Shown one piece after another: positions 10,710 to 21,717 of a stretch of 64,000 bases of DNA. Source of the stretch: Symsagittifera roscoffensis. Lineage: Eukaryota > Xenacoelomorpha > Acoela > Convolutidae. The notes under the pieces were generated by a model, which was not told the origin of the DNA, ran no database searches, and worked only from the letters and a program-made list of their open reading frames with translations. Both the position numbers and the translations under genes were made by a program. The stretch spans positions 28,942,403 to 29,006,402 of the forward strand of contig NC_087067.1 of NCBI RefSeq assembly GCF_963678635.1. Direction: 5' to 3'. Every line of letters starts with the position of its first letter. Within the stretch, counting starts at the first letter, position 1.

Positions 10710-13700
10710 AAAACATTCTGAAACAAGTGTAGTTCCAAATATTAGCTCAATCTGTAACGATAGTTACGGTACACCCAAAATCTTGCAGTGAAAACATCCT
10801 CGCAGACAACACAAAAAACTTGAGTTTGTGAGACCGGATAATTTCTTTGCAAAGCTGATAAGCTTGCCTTACTCTTAATGCCACAGTAAATTGACAGACA
10901 AAAAAATTGAAATATTTACCTGGTTTGGCGTCAAACATGACTCTGAAAAAATATGGGTTTTTTTTCGTTGAAAGTTGAAATGGGCCAAGAAGAAACTGAT
11001 TCCGCCAATACTTCTGAAAATATTTGCTCTAATCCATGCACAGGTTTCTTATAAGCAAATGTTTTCTCTGTAAATTTTGTCAAACCTTCTTGCATAAACG
11101 TCCAAGACCTTCAAGCGCCGCTCTATTGTTTTTCAGTGGAATAAAGAAGACGTCAAGTGCATGAACTTTCGCAAAGAATCGAACTTAGCATATAACTCAA
11201 ATTATTTGCAATGTCTGTTAAAATGTTCCCTCAGAAGAATCTCGGAGAAAACCAATTTCTAAAATGCTGTTACAGTTAACTCTTTCCAAGTAGTTTCATT
11301 TAGCACGCTAATAAAATTCAAACCCAAATCTAAAATACTTGCAGACAAACAGCAAAAAAGTTAAAAACAAAATCGCCCATTAAAACCAAAAAGTTGACAT
11401 TTTTTTGTCCCATGTCTTTGGATAAACTTGTGGTGCTCACATCAGATGGCAGAATCGAAAATAAATAAAAAAACCCAGTTTGGCATAATTTTCAGTGTAA
11501 TCTAAAATTAAGACTATTCATCCTCAGAAAAAGGACCAACAAACGGACTGTTTAGCTCTTAACGGAGGGGTTTCTGTTGAGTCCCTGGTTAAGATAATTA
11601 TAAATTCTATTTTTCTTGGTTGTATCATTGTGCCTCACCCTCAAGTAACGAGCACAGATCTTGGTGAGCCTCGAACATCCGAACTTTCGATTGAGAGGCG
11701 GAGACGTAAGCAGTTCGCCACCGCTCCCCTGTTTAATATCCAACCTTTTAATTGAGTGGAGGAGAGCATATCACCTTTCGATTGAGAAGCGGAGACTTAA
11801 AAACTTCACACCCACTCCCCGTTCATAATTGGTTATAATTTACTTGTAAATTGGTCAATTTTGAGGAGCCCTTGCTTTCGTCGCAAATTGTTAAATATTC
11901 AAGCTTTCTATAGTACGGTCTTTTATTCAAGTACTCCCCACTTAAAATTGGAAGGCAGATTTACTTATGGAATGCTTATCAAAATTACCCTTTCACAGTT
12001 TGGAGGTTCATTTGATGTAGAGGAACTACATTTTAAAATTTTTGCTTGAAAAGGAACTATCTGGCTTATTACTGTGATCAAATTCTATACCCAAAACTCT
12101 ATTTTTTTTTGCAAAAGGCCGATTGGGTTCTACTTGGTTTTATTTTATGTACTCTGATCCTAATTGATCGTCCTTTTTCCTTCTTCCACAGAAACATAAA
12201 AGCAAAAAGTTCAGCCCGGTACGGCATTTTGTTGATATCCCATTTTTCAAAGTCATTTGATTATCTTCTTCATCATTTCATTCCTTTTCTTTCTAGAGCA
12301 GGACTTTAAAATTCTGTGATTAAAATAAAATCTATCCTTTAGATTTCTAGTCGTTTTTAATGCCTTGTAGATTTTTTTCTTTTCATTTAGCTTTATTTAA
12401 TTTGTAAAAAAAACTTGAAACCAAACTGTAATTTTTACAATTACCCTGTATTTTTGTTAATAGGCCTGAACAAATTTATAGTTTTATGATCGTTATTATG
12501 AGTATCACTATTATAAATACTCACGACTCCAACTGATGCTGCTCTTTTTGTCTTTTTTTCAGACGTTCTGTTGTAAATCGATGCTCTCTTAGACAAATGA
12601 CAGAGGTGATTTTTATGAGGGAAGCTGTATAAATTCTAACTACGCCCCAGAGGTCTCTTTGTATCAGGTATTAAAAAGTGCATACCCACAAACGGCTGCT
12701 TGCTCTCTTTAAAAAGCTGCTAATATTTTCTCAAAAAAAACCAATAACTACCATTTTTGGTGACATTGGGTAGAAAGTCAAAATGAAAGCCTACGCCTAG
12801 CCAAAAACGAAAGATATTTACCGGAAGATCCTAATTGAATTTTTGTAGGCTAGAGAACTTCTATGACCAAAACATCCAGATGGTCGTGTAATGGTGAAAG
12901 TAAACAAAACTACCAGCCTATCAGTTGTGGTTCGTTATGTGAACCTGTTCAAGAATTATTGCTTTTCTTGATAATAAAAAACCAAATCATCATTCATTTT
13001 CTTTTTCTTGCGCCTTGTGAGTCTTAAGAATTGTTTTGAGACTTAAGAATTTCTATTTTTGTAATTTGATTTATTTTTTGTTCTAACAATTAAATAATTT
13101 TGCTGGTTTAAAACAACTTTTTGAGGTGTAACAGCTTTGTATCTTAATCATTTTTTTCTTTGCTGAAGTTTTCTGTTAATTATAAAGGATCATTATTTCA
13201 GGCTTATTCAATTCGTTTGCATTTTTACTGTTTAATTATACATTTTTTGCTTTTCAAAAAATTTGGTAACAAAAAGATCAAAGTGGAGTTCGATAGTTTT
13301 TATATTTGCTGCAGTTTGGTTTTTAATTACAACTAATTGAACGTGTGCCAATTTTTATTGAACCTGTGCCATAAAAGCCGTTATTAATACATTTTAACGC
13401 AAGAAAAATAGAGAAAAATTTTATTTTGGAACACAGGAAAGTTTAAACACTGGTACACTATCATAAAAAGTTTGAAATAATAGTCGAATAAGTCGAACGG
13501 AAGAGATTCATAAGCGGCGCTGCTTTCCTTTGGAATCTTGATTCTGAATTTAACGGATTTTCTAAAAAAAAATTCTGTTTCTGTTAAAAGAGTTATGTTA
13601 AAATCAAGGCCATTTGAAATTCATTTTCTTGTTTGCAGCAGCTTCCATGGTATTTTTTGGTAGCATAAATAGCCAATAATTATATATAAAAAATTTCAGA

Positions 13701-13828
13701 TGAATGAGATGAGTATCTAGCATTTTTGTTGCCTCAAATTGAAATGCATGAAAAAAGCGTAAAATGAAATTCATTTTTTGCTGCTTCAAAAAGACGCTGA
13801 CGTAAGCGCAGTTGAGTTGGAGAACAAA
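10710..13828. other. Diverged tail of version 1, no gene recognised
   Basis: Patches align with 24,207-26,127 in order: GCAGACAACACAAAGAA-like, GGTAGAA(A/T)GTCAAAAT, AGATTCATAA and GTTTGCAGCAGCTTCCATG. Between them similarity is poor. The missing last SLC27A exons are not here. There are short open frames only. Confidence 0.55.
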
Positions 13829-14028
13829 NNNNNNNNNNNNNNNNNNNNNNNNNNNNNNNNNNNNNNNNNNNNNNNNNNNNNNNNNNNNNNNNNNNNNNNN
13901 NNNNNNNNNNNNNNNNNNNNNNNNNNNNNNNNNNNNNNNNNNNNNNNNNNNNNNNNNNNNNNNNNNNNNNNNNNNNNNNNNNNNNNNNNNNNNNNNNNNN
14001 NNNNNNNNNNNNNNNNNNNNNNNNNNNN
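13829..14028. other. Assembly gap (200 N)
   Basis: Exactly 200 unknown bases, a round number that suggests a scaffolding placeholder. It separates the two duplicated versions. Translations that cross it have no meaning. Confidence 0.99.
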
Positions 14029-14560
14029 AGTCGAATTATTTTTTCCCGGTCGAAATTCTTCTCGGTCGAAAAAACTCCTCATTCGAACTCGGTAGAAACA
14101 TTTTTCCTTGTTCGAACACAGTCGAACTGTTTTTTCTTGATCGAAAAACTCCTCGGTCGAACTCGGTCGAAAAGTTTTTCCTTGGTCGAACACAGCCGAA
14201 ATGTTTTTTTTTCGGTCGAAATTCTTCTCGGTCAAAAAAACTCATCGTTCGAATTCGGTCGAAACATTTTTCCTAGGTCGAACACAGTCAAACTGTTTTT
14301 TTTTTCAGTCGAAAAACACTTCGGTCGAACTCGGTCGAAACATTTTTCCTCGGTCGAACTTGGTCAAAATGTTTTTCCTCGTCAAAACATAGTCGATACA
14401 TAGACAGCTTGGGTCGAGTCGGTCGAAACACAGACAGCTTGGGTCGAGTCGGTACATATCGAGCCTACATATCGAACATATCGAGCCTGGATCGGGACGG
14501 TCGATACATACTATTTATTGGTCGAGTCAGTCGAAACAGAAATCGCAAACCTCGACACGG
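14029..14560. repeat. TCGA-rich minisatellite, version 2
   Basis: Counterpart of 121-745 with one fewer 72-bp unit and a rearranged end near 14,455-14,490, where ACATATCGAGCCT is partly repeated. Confidence 0.85.
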
Positions 14561-16873
14561 CGAGGTAGCATTCTTAGTGCTCTTTGGGCAATTGAACAGT
14601 TTTTGGTATAAAAGCGACTAATTTTTCACTTTGGTACAAACAAGACAATTTTTTAATAACTTTTTTAAAAACCCACCAACCAATGTATTACAAATGACGC
14701 AAATTTGATTGACAAAAAAATCTCACGATTAATCAGCAGACTATCAACTTCAAAAAAAAAATCTTTTTAAGCAACGAGAGGCTAAGTTTTTCTTACCAAA
14801 CGGAACTTTTACCAGAGTGATTTTTTACCAGAACACTACGCAAAAAAAATATGGGACCGGCCTATTTGCATTCGTGCCGCAGGTATGCGGCAATTAGATC
14901 AGCTAGAATTCAAACTCAATTAAACTGATTTGACCGCTTAGCACAAACATAAAAATTTCACCCAATCAAATTACAGCGAAAAAGAAAAGCAATTTTAAAA
15001 ATGAACGGAAAAATAAAGACCGTTTCAAATTAACTCAATTCAGGCAAAATTCGAATTGCAAAATTTTTAAACATTATTCATGTTATGAGCCAAAACACAA
15101 GTGCAGTAAAACAACCAATGTTGAAAAACCAGGCAAAATACAGCACATAACTAGATCCAAATTTCGAAATTATGGCGGAAAAAAGTTTTCGGCAGCAATT
15201 AGTTGCCGATTTATGAAAAAAATCCGGGTCAAGAATTGAAAAATTGTACAATCGAGTTATTGAAAACTGGTAGGAACCTTGATTGCCCCCCGAATATCAT
15301 AAGTTCCGCATTTCCCTAGTCGTTACTGCAGTAAACTACTACCACCGATAACATCAGACCTAAACTCAGTTTTTTAGCCCCCAACCTGGTAAACAACTGC
15401 GTCTGGCGAAAACTTTTTGCTATTACAAGGTTTTTTTTGTCGACGCTTCCAAATTTCGATACTTTGACATGCGACGGTACTTTTTGGACAGCACCAAGGC
15501 CATAATAGCAAATTTATCCATTTTTTTTTCATTGTAATTGATGAAAGAATACTTCCAATTTGCTGGGCGTTTTTGAGCAGAAAATCTGAAAAGTATTATT
15601 AATTTTTTTAAAAAGTTTTTCAAACCGATTGTGTTACCAAACTTCATCGGCCTTTCAAACCCGAAAATATTTTTGTTGATTACGAAATCGGTTTAATTAG
15701 AACGTTATTTTTTGCCTTACACGTTGCATTACGGCTGTTTTTCTGTTATACACTAGCCTTATATCGAAGCAATCAGTACTGCGGTTATACAACTGCTTAT
15801 TGGCAAAACCAGAAGTTTCGAAAATTTTGCCAAAAGAACCAACACGTAAAGAACCAATGCGTGAGCTAAACAAAAATACAAGATTTTGTTGATTATACCT
15901 CAAACTTTTGGTTTTCGGCTATAGCTTATAGGCTAAAACTTATAGCCGACCACTCAATTTGCTTACTGCAAATATTTGCGAGAGCTGGCATTAGTCATGG
16001 TTGCGAGATAAGGAGAGAGTGCAACCTTCGATAAGGTCGTTATCCATTTCCCACAAAATCACGAAAAAAACAGAAGGGCGAGAGACTTCCAACCCAAAAA
16101 CTGAAGTGGCGCAACAGAATGCTAAAATTCGCCGCCTTCATCATTGCTTGAAATTGGAGAAATCAGCGACAACGAGTGCTGGTCTGGTATGGACTATGCT
16201 GGTATGGTTATTTTTCAAAATCTGCGAGAGCAATTGAGATAAGCTTTGTGTAATTCAATCGCTTTTCCTTCTCCTGGAGTTTTCTTTTTCATCGTTGAAT
16301 ACTAAATACTAAATATTTTAGGAAGAACTTTTTTTCTGCGATTTGATTGGTTACCGTATTTTGTAGACTTTTAATCAAATGAGTAACTACTTATTTGCGC
16401 ATGCTAAGTGTCACACGTACTAATCGCTACATCTCTAACAACTCAATAAAGATAAATTTAGATTAGTGAGGGTCAAAAAAAGCGGTTAGATTAAACTAAA
16501 TTTCGCTGAGAAACCGTGAAATAATTTTTTAACCTGACTAAACAGCTTCATTACATCTGTCAATTAAATTTATTTATCAAGTCTGATAAACCTTTCTTAT
16601 AAAAGGCGGTTTGGTAAAAGGTCAGTCCCCACGCGTCGAGCACTGTTTCAGGCGCACAATACCACTTGTTCCGGTTGTAAGCACCGCAGAGCAAATGCTG
16701 TCTCAAAATTAGCAATTTCACTTTCAATTGATTTTAGTCTACCAAAAAGTCAGCCTATAAAAAACCTCTATCTGCCAAGAAACCTAACTCTTTTCAAGAG
16801 CCTTTTGTCTCATTTCTCCAAAATTTGTTGCAGTTTTTAATCAAAGTTATCGTAGAGAGATAAGTTCTATCTT
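14561..16873. other. Non-coding stretch, no gene recognised
   Basis: Counterpart of 746-3,050 with scattered substitutions and short indels. Nothing in it resembles an exon. Confidence 0.5.
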
Positions 16874-16877
16874 TGTT

Positions 16878-16925
<48 letters not shown>

Positions 16926-16942
16926 TTTTCTTTTTCTTTCTA
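16874..16942. repeat. (TTTC)n microsatellite, version 2
   Basis: TTTC repeats with a slightly different interruption pattern from the copy at 3,051. Confidence 0.95.
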
Positions 16943-17107
16943 ATTTATTCGGGTTTTCGTCAGGATGATTTGGGTGGGATGTAGGAGTACCATGTCAGGG
17001 TCTTGGCTTTAGGGTTAAGTTTTTTTCTGTTGTAAGGTCCTAGTTCTACTTCAAAATTTGCCCATCGAGAACGTGGAAGCCAAATTGCCAGCGAAAGAGA
17101 GGCTTAA

Positions 17108-17347
17108 ATGGTGCCATGGCTTAAGTGGATCAATATAGTCGAACAAAGATATTGCCCAAAATTGGCTGTAGCTCAGAATTTGGCAAAATTATTTCAATCT
17201 GAGTGTGGGTGCTGTTCAGGTCAGGATATTCTAAAGATAAAAGAACGACTAAGTAAAGAGAATATGCTTGAGAGTCAACTAAAAACTATTAAACTCAATC
17301 AAGCTCAACTGGTTAACCTACACTATTTATTTGTTCGGTTAAAATGA
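17108..17347 (+). CDS. Uncharacterised small ORF, possible exon (version 2)
   Basis: 79 codons from ATG, the counterpart of 3,287-3,487 but without its early stop. It has a Cys-rich middle (CGCCSGQD) and a Lys/Glu/Leu-rich end. No family was recognised. It is low confidence as a gene. Confidence 0.15.
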   Translation: MVPWLKWINIVEQRYCPKLAVAQNLAKLFQSECGCCSGQDILKIKERLSKENMLESQLKTIKLNQAQLVNLHYLFVRLK

Positions 17348-17737
17348 ATTGGTGTTTTTTCGAACAGTTCCGAACAGTTACATACCAGCATAAAATGAAA
17401 TCAAAGCATCTTCAAACTTTTTTGCCTTGATTTTTGTATGAAACACTTCTTTATATATTGCAAAAATAGTTGACCATCAAAAAAAACACTTTTTTTATTT
17501 CAACCTAATGAATGACGTCACTTTCAGAAATCGCCGTCTTTCTGAAAAATAGTAACTTTCAGATTGTTTTTCTCGAAACCATATTTTTCAAAGCTTCAAC
17601 ATTATGCATCATTTGACCGTCTACAACGTGTTTTTTTTTTGGTGATACTCGATTTTGCAAACGATGGCTAGAATAAAATTAGTGGGCCGAACAACAAGTA
17701 CGGAACAATGATTAGATATAAAAAGTTTTTAACTAAC

Positions 17738-17989
17738 CGATTTTGAGATTTGTTCTGCGTCAAATTCACAGCAAAACTCTGCACACATTTCCAAACTCTC
17801 CACAGTGAGAGCTGAAAGAATGCTTCCTTTGTCCCCCTCTGAAATTTCCAGTTTTTTGCCCCCCTTAAACGAGGCTACACACTCTTCTTGCTGTATCTGT
17901 TGTTGGTGAGAGGGGGGCACGATAAACAGTATAAAAACCGAAGAAGTTATCGCCAGAAACAGGAGTTTATATTGATGAAAGTTAATCAT
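17738..17989 (-). CDS. First exon of a secreted or membrane protein, MANSC-like (version 2)
   Basis: The 84 codons are the same as in version 1: hydrophobic leader at residues 8-25, then Cys37 and the Cys-X3-Cys-Cys cluster at residues 69-74, ending at TCG|GTTAGT. No residue difference from 3,917-4,168 was seen, whereas neighbouring non-coding lines differ. This mildly supports coding function. Later exons were not located. Confidence 0.5.
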
Positions 17990-18654
17990 TTTATTTATCT
18001 TTCTAAGCAATTGAAAATAAAGAAAAACAGCGAATTGAAAAACAATACAATAATGCAAACAATATTTTTTTTGGGATTTTTAAAGATTTTGTGTATGTGA
18101 ATGAAAAAAACTGTTCTTCTAAATAATGGTTCTAAATAGTGTTGCAATGGTTGAATGATTGAACCTGTATTAAAATTTTGATCGATATCTAGGTACTTTT
18201 CTTTTGGTAACTCAACCTTAACGTGTCAAATTTTTTAAAGCTAAGCAGTGGAACTTCTTGCGTAACAAAAACTATAATTTTCAAACAAGAGCTAAGAATA
18301 ATTTTAAATGATAATTTTAGTGCTATATGGTGTAACACGTTTTCATTAAATTGTTTTCCTCGTCAGCTCTCTTTCGACCATGGTATGTTTTGACTCCAAA
18401 TTTCTATTGCAAACTTATGTTACAATAATATCCTGAAAGTCCCCAACGCAAATACATTTTGCAAGTTGCATATGCTGGATGAAAAGAAAAACAGTTGCGT
18501 TAAAACAATACACTGACATTTTTTAAAATAAAAAATTCTCCTGCATAACAACTTCAAACAAAAAAATGGAAAACCAAATCTATTTAAAACGACATGATTT
18601 TTTCGAAAATGAAATGTTTAAATGTCATCGTTTTGGGGCCGAGTTCAATATCTT

Positions 18655-18712
18655 GTATTAATAGGTATTAATAGGTACAAGATTAATAGGTATTAATAGG
18701 TACAAGATAATT
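18655..18712. repeat. Short tandem array ATTAATAGGT(ACAAG)
   Basis: Several copies of TTAATAGGTATTAATAGG with ACAAG spacers. It is specific to version 2. Confidence 0.75.
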
Positions 18713-20014
18713 AACATCAAATCAACTCGATCATGATTACCTGAAATTTTTGAATAAACACCATGAAAACCACACCCATACTACTCCCTGTCACCCACTA
18801 CGGGAGGCTGTTCAATTGAATCGAAGTCTGTTACCAAATCACTTTGGGAAATTGATTTGCAAAGAGGCTAGAAACGTTTTGGCAACAAACAAATGGGGAG
18901 GAACTTTGTATTAGGGTATGTTTTAGTTTTTTAAAATTTTTTTCTTTTTTTTTCTACGCAAAATCAGGTACCGTAAATAATTGTCGAACTGGGTTGAGTG
19001 ATAAATCATATTAAAGCCCTTACAGCCGTAATTAGAACCACATTAAAAAATTTTCGTCTTATTTCGAAAGAATAAAGCGAGCGAGCAGTCTAATTTAGAC
19101 CTTTAACCTCTTAAAAGCTTACAATAGCTTAATTTGAAACGTAAAAACTTAAACTTACTTGGGTAGAGTTAGTATGCTTTGAGTATTTTAGCGCCATTTT
19201 GGAGTCAAAATTTTCAAAAATTTAAAAAACTGCAGAAAAGTTTTTTTTCTTTTTTTCGTTTTTCTAGTAACTTTTCTTTAAAAGTTGATTTTCAATTTGC
19301 TTATTTTAATATGGCCGTCAAATATACTTAATGCCCCGTTTTTTGTTCTGCTTCTTTTATCACACCACGCCAAAAAAAACGACAATGTTTTGAAAACAAA
19401 ACGTTGTTGTATTTTTTTAAGACTATGGTCGGAACATTCTGTGCTGCTTGCCCAGTAACCGGCTGTCCTTGTTTTCATTTTTTGATTATTATTCATTTTT
19501 GAAGGCAAATCCTGTCGATGATACTTAGCTTACTAATTTTCTACGCGATCGTATATTCATCGAATCACACCACGCACTAAAACCGACACTAATTTGCAGA
19601 AAAGTAAGAAAAAAATTTTTTTTTTATGAATGTGGTCGGAACATTATGTGTTCTTTGCACAGCAACCAGCAATCCTTGTTTTTTTTTATAATTTTTTGCT
19701 GTTTTCTTTCGAAGCACGAGTTAACTGAAATGAGTCTCTAATTTACATAAAATAAGCCTTAATGAGTTGAGCCACCCTACAATACGTAGAGATTATTGAT
19801 TTATATACTAGCCCGAATCACGCCTGGGATAAACTTACAATCCGCCTTCGTAAATAATAATTGTAGTTCCTGCGAATTGCAGAGGAGCTATCAGTAGGCC
19901 TTAGCAGTCCTGTCGAGGATAGTCCATTTGTGTTATCTCCCCACATTCCAGACAGTGTTATTTTGCTGAGCGAAGCTGTTTTTTTTTGCGACTCAAGGCC
20001 GTTTTTTTATCGTC

Positions 20015-20558
20015 TATAATTAGTAGCAAAAAGTTCGGACAGACAGAATTAATTAAAATGAGCAATCCTTGCTTTTTGACGTTTTTTTGCATGCAAAATC
20101 TGAAGACGAACAACCTTGAATTTTTTGTCAGGCCAAATTTAAGATGCGAGATCTTCGGATATCCGAAGGTTATGCTAGCCTAATTTTCAAATACTGCAAT
20201 GAACATCCAGATTTTACTATAGAACAGTTAGCAAAGTTATTTAAAAAACGAAACACAGAAAAAAAAACAGATTAGGCCGCACAAAAAAAACAAACGGCAG
20301 TGAAGATGATCAAATCATTTAAAATTTGGAAACTAATCGCAGAAATCGATAGCCACCCTGAGCAGTAATTTTCCTGTTTCAATGCTTACTATTCGACGCT
20401 TCGGATGCAATTGCCCGCCGTGGTTATAATTTTCGAGCAAAACTCTGCTTTATGAACTTTCGACGTTATGTTTATTTCAGTTTTAATTTCGGTTGATGTC
20501 TAGACAGTTGCTCTTTTTAATTAAGTCTGTCTGTCCGAACTTTTTGCAACTCTCTATA
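20015..20558. mobile_element. Tc1/mariner-type MITE, copy 1 (544 bp)
   Basis: The imperfect terminal inverted repeats are about 50 bp, with the shared core GCAAAAAGTTCGGACAGACA, and both ends read TATA, fitting a TA target. The interior has a frame with a segment like DFTIEQLAKLFKK, which could be a remnant of a transposase helix-turn-helix. That last point is speculative. Confidence 0.75.
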
Positions 20559-20651
20559 GAACTCTTACGTGGTACCACTATTGCAGCCAAATTTGGTCAG
20601 GTTGTGGTAGACCTGAAGCTGGAGGTCAAGTGAGAGCTTGTCCTCACACAC

Positions 20652-21244
20652 TATAATTAGTAGCAAAAAGTTCGGACAGACAGAACTAATTAAAATGAGC
20701 AATCAGTGCTTTTCGATGCTTTTTTACATGCAAAATCTGAAGCCGAACAACCTTGAATTTTTTGTCAGACCGAATTAAAATTGCGAGATTGTCGATTATC
20801 GAATGATTATGCTAGCCTAATTTTTAAATACTGCAATGAACATCCAGGTTTTACTATAAAACTTTCTTTTCGAAGCTTCGGATGCAATTGCCCGCCGTGG
20901 TTATAGGTTTTGAGCGAAACTCGGATCTACTTAACAATCTCCCTCCCCCTATTGTATCTACTAAAGAATCTCCACCCCTGTAAATAAAAACAGTAAATTC
21001 GCACAAGAGCATTGTATGTAAATTCGGATTTTGCTGCATTCTGATTGGTCGACAGTTCGCTGCAAGTACCCCGCAGTAACGATCTCCTCCCCTTTCTTGA
21101 AAGGGGGATTGTTAAGTAGATCTCGTAACTCTGCTTTATGAACTTTCCACGTTATGTTTATTTCAGTTTTAGTTTCCGTTGATGTCTAGACAGTTGCTCT
21201 TTTTAATTAATTCTGTCTGTCCGAACTTTTTGCAACTCTCTATA
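20652..21244. mobile_element. Tc1/mariner-type MITE, copy 2, interrupted
   Basis: It has the same TATA...GCAAAAAGTTCGGACAGACA termini and the same orientation as copy 1. Its interior is shortened relative to copy 1, and it is split at 20,923-21,126 by another element. Confidence 0.75.
20923..21126. mobile_element. Nested MITE inside the TIR element (204 bp)
   Basis: The ends are GATCTACTTAACAATC and its inverse GATTGTTAAGTAGATC. It is flanked by AACTC on both sides, and the uninterrupted sister element shows AACTC once. The insertion is therefore read directly by comparison with copy 1. Confidence 0.8.
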
Positions 21245-21249
21245 TCATT

Positions 21250-21320
21250 GCCATTGCATGGGATCGAATACACAATCTGACGATTTCAAAGTGAACGCCT
21301 TACCACTTGCTAATAGCTTA
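21250..21320 (-). repeat. tRNA-derived SINE-like fragment
   Basis: Read on the minus strand it shows an A-box-like TAGCAAGTGGTAAGG and a B-box-like GTATTCGATCCC at tRNA spacing. The anticodon stem does not pair well, so I do not call a functional tRNA. Confidence 0.4.
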
Positions 21321-21436
21321 CCCTAATAGCTTGAATACGATACAATTTTTAACTAGCATACTCTTCGAGAGCGGTTGGAACAAGAATTCCAAGCTTAAAT
21401 ACTTCTAAATTAGTCAAGGATATTCGACAATTTTAG

Positions 21437-21717
21437 ATTGACCAGGAAACTAAAAAACTCCAGGACTTAACTTTCATTCGGCCCAAAATAAATTACGACG
21501 ACACCGTTCTCTACATTTTCACATCAGGAACAACCGGTCTGCCCAAAGCGGCCAATTTGAAAAATTCTAGAATAATCTCGATCGGGATTTCATTCAACGA
21601 GGTTCTGAAGACGACGTGTGAAGACATTATTTGGTCACCTCTACCGTTGTATCATTCCAATGCAGGACTGTTAGGGGTCACCCAAGTGCTGACGAGAGGA
21701 TGCTGCATGGCTTTCAG
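21437..21717 (+). CDS. SLC27A: SLC27A version 2, exon a
   Basis: Same boundaries as version 1 (TTTTAG|ATTGAC, TTCAG|GCAAGC). It encodes the AMP-binding motif, and two residues before it differ from version 1. Confidence 0.9.

Larger units (their letters stand above)
1..13828. repeat. Large segmental duplication, version 1
   Basis: From about position 161 this segment aligns colinearly with 14,033-26,127: minisatellite, TTTC microsatellite, MANSC-like exon and four SLC27A exons occur in the same order and orientation. By eye there are only a few mismatches per 60-base line up to about 8,450. Differences then increase, and after 10,710 only patches can be aligned. Version 1 has extra material at 5,049-5,957, about 8,530-9,470 and 10,433-10,701. 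It ends at an assembly gap, so its right end is unknown. It may be a real tandem copy or the alternative haplotype. Confidence 0.93.
19859..21324. mobile_element. Composite insertion specific to version 2
   Basis: Version 1 reads straight across (CGTAAATAGCTTGAATACG at about 7,025). Here about 1.47 kb intervene. The insertion holds two related TIR elements, one of them split by a further element, and a tRNA-derived fragment at its right edge. Confidence 0.8.

Noticed and set aside
10207-13828. Search for version 1 counterparts of the last SLC27A exons
   Set aside because: No frame resembling [10 protein letters not shown] or [11 protein letters not shown] was found before the gap, so version 1 is described as partial.
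13778-14276. Open frames that cross the N run
   Set aside because: The middle is unknown sequence; the frames are artefacts of the gap plus the minisatellite.
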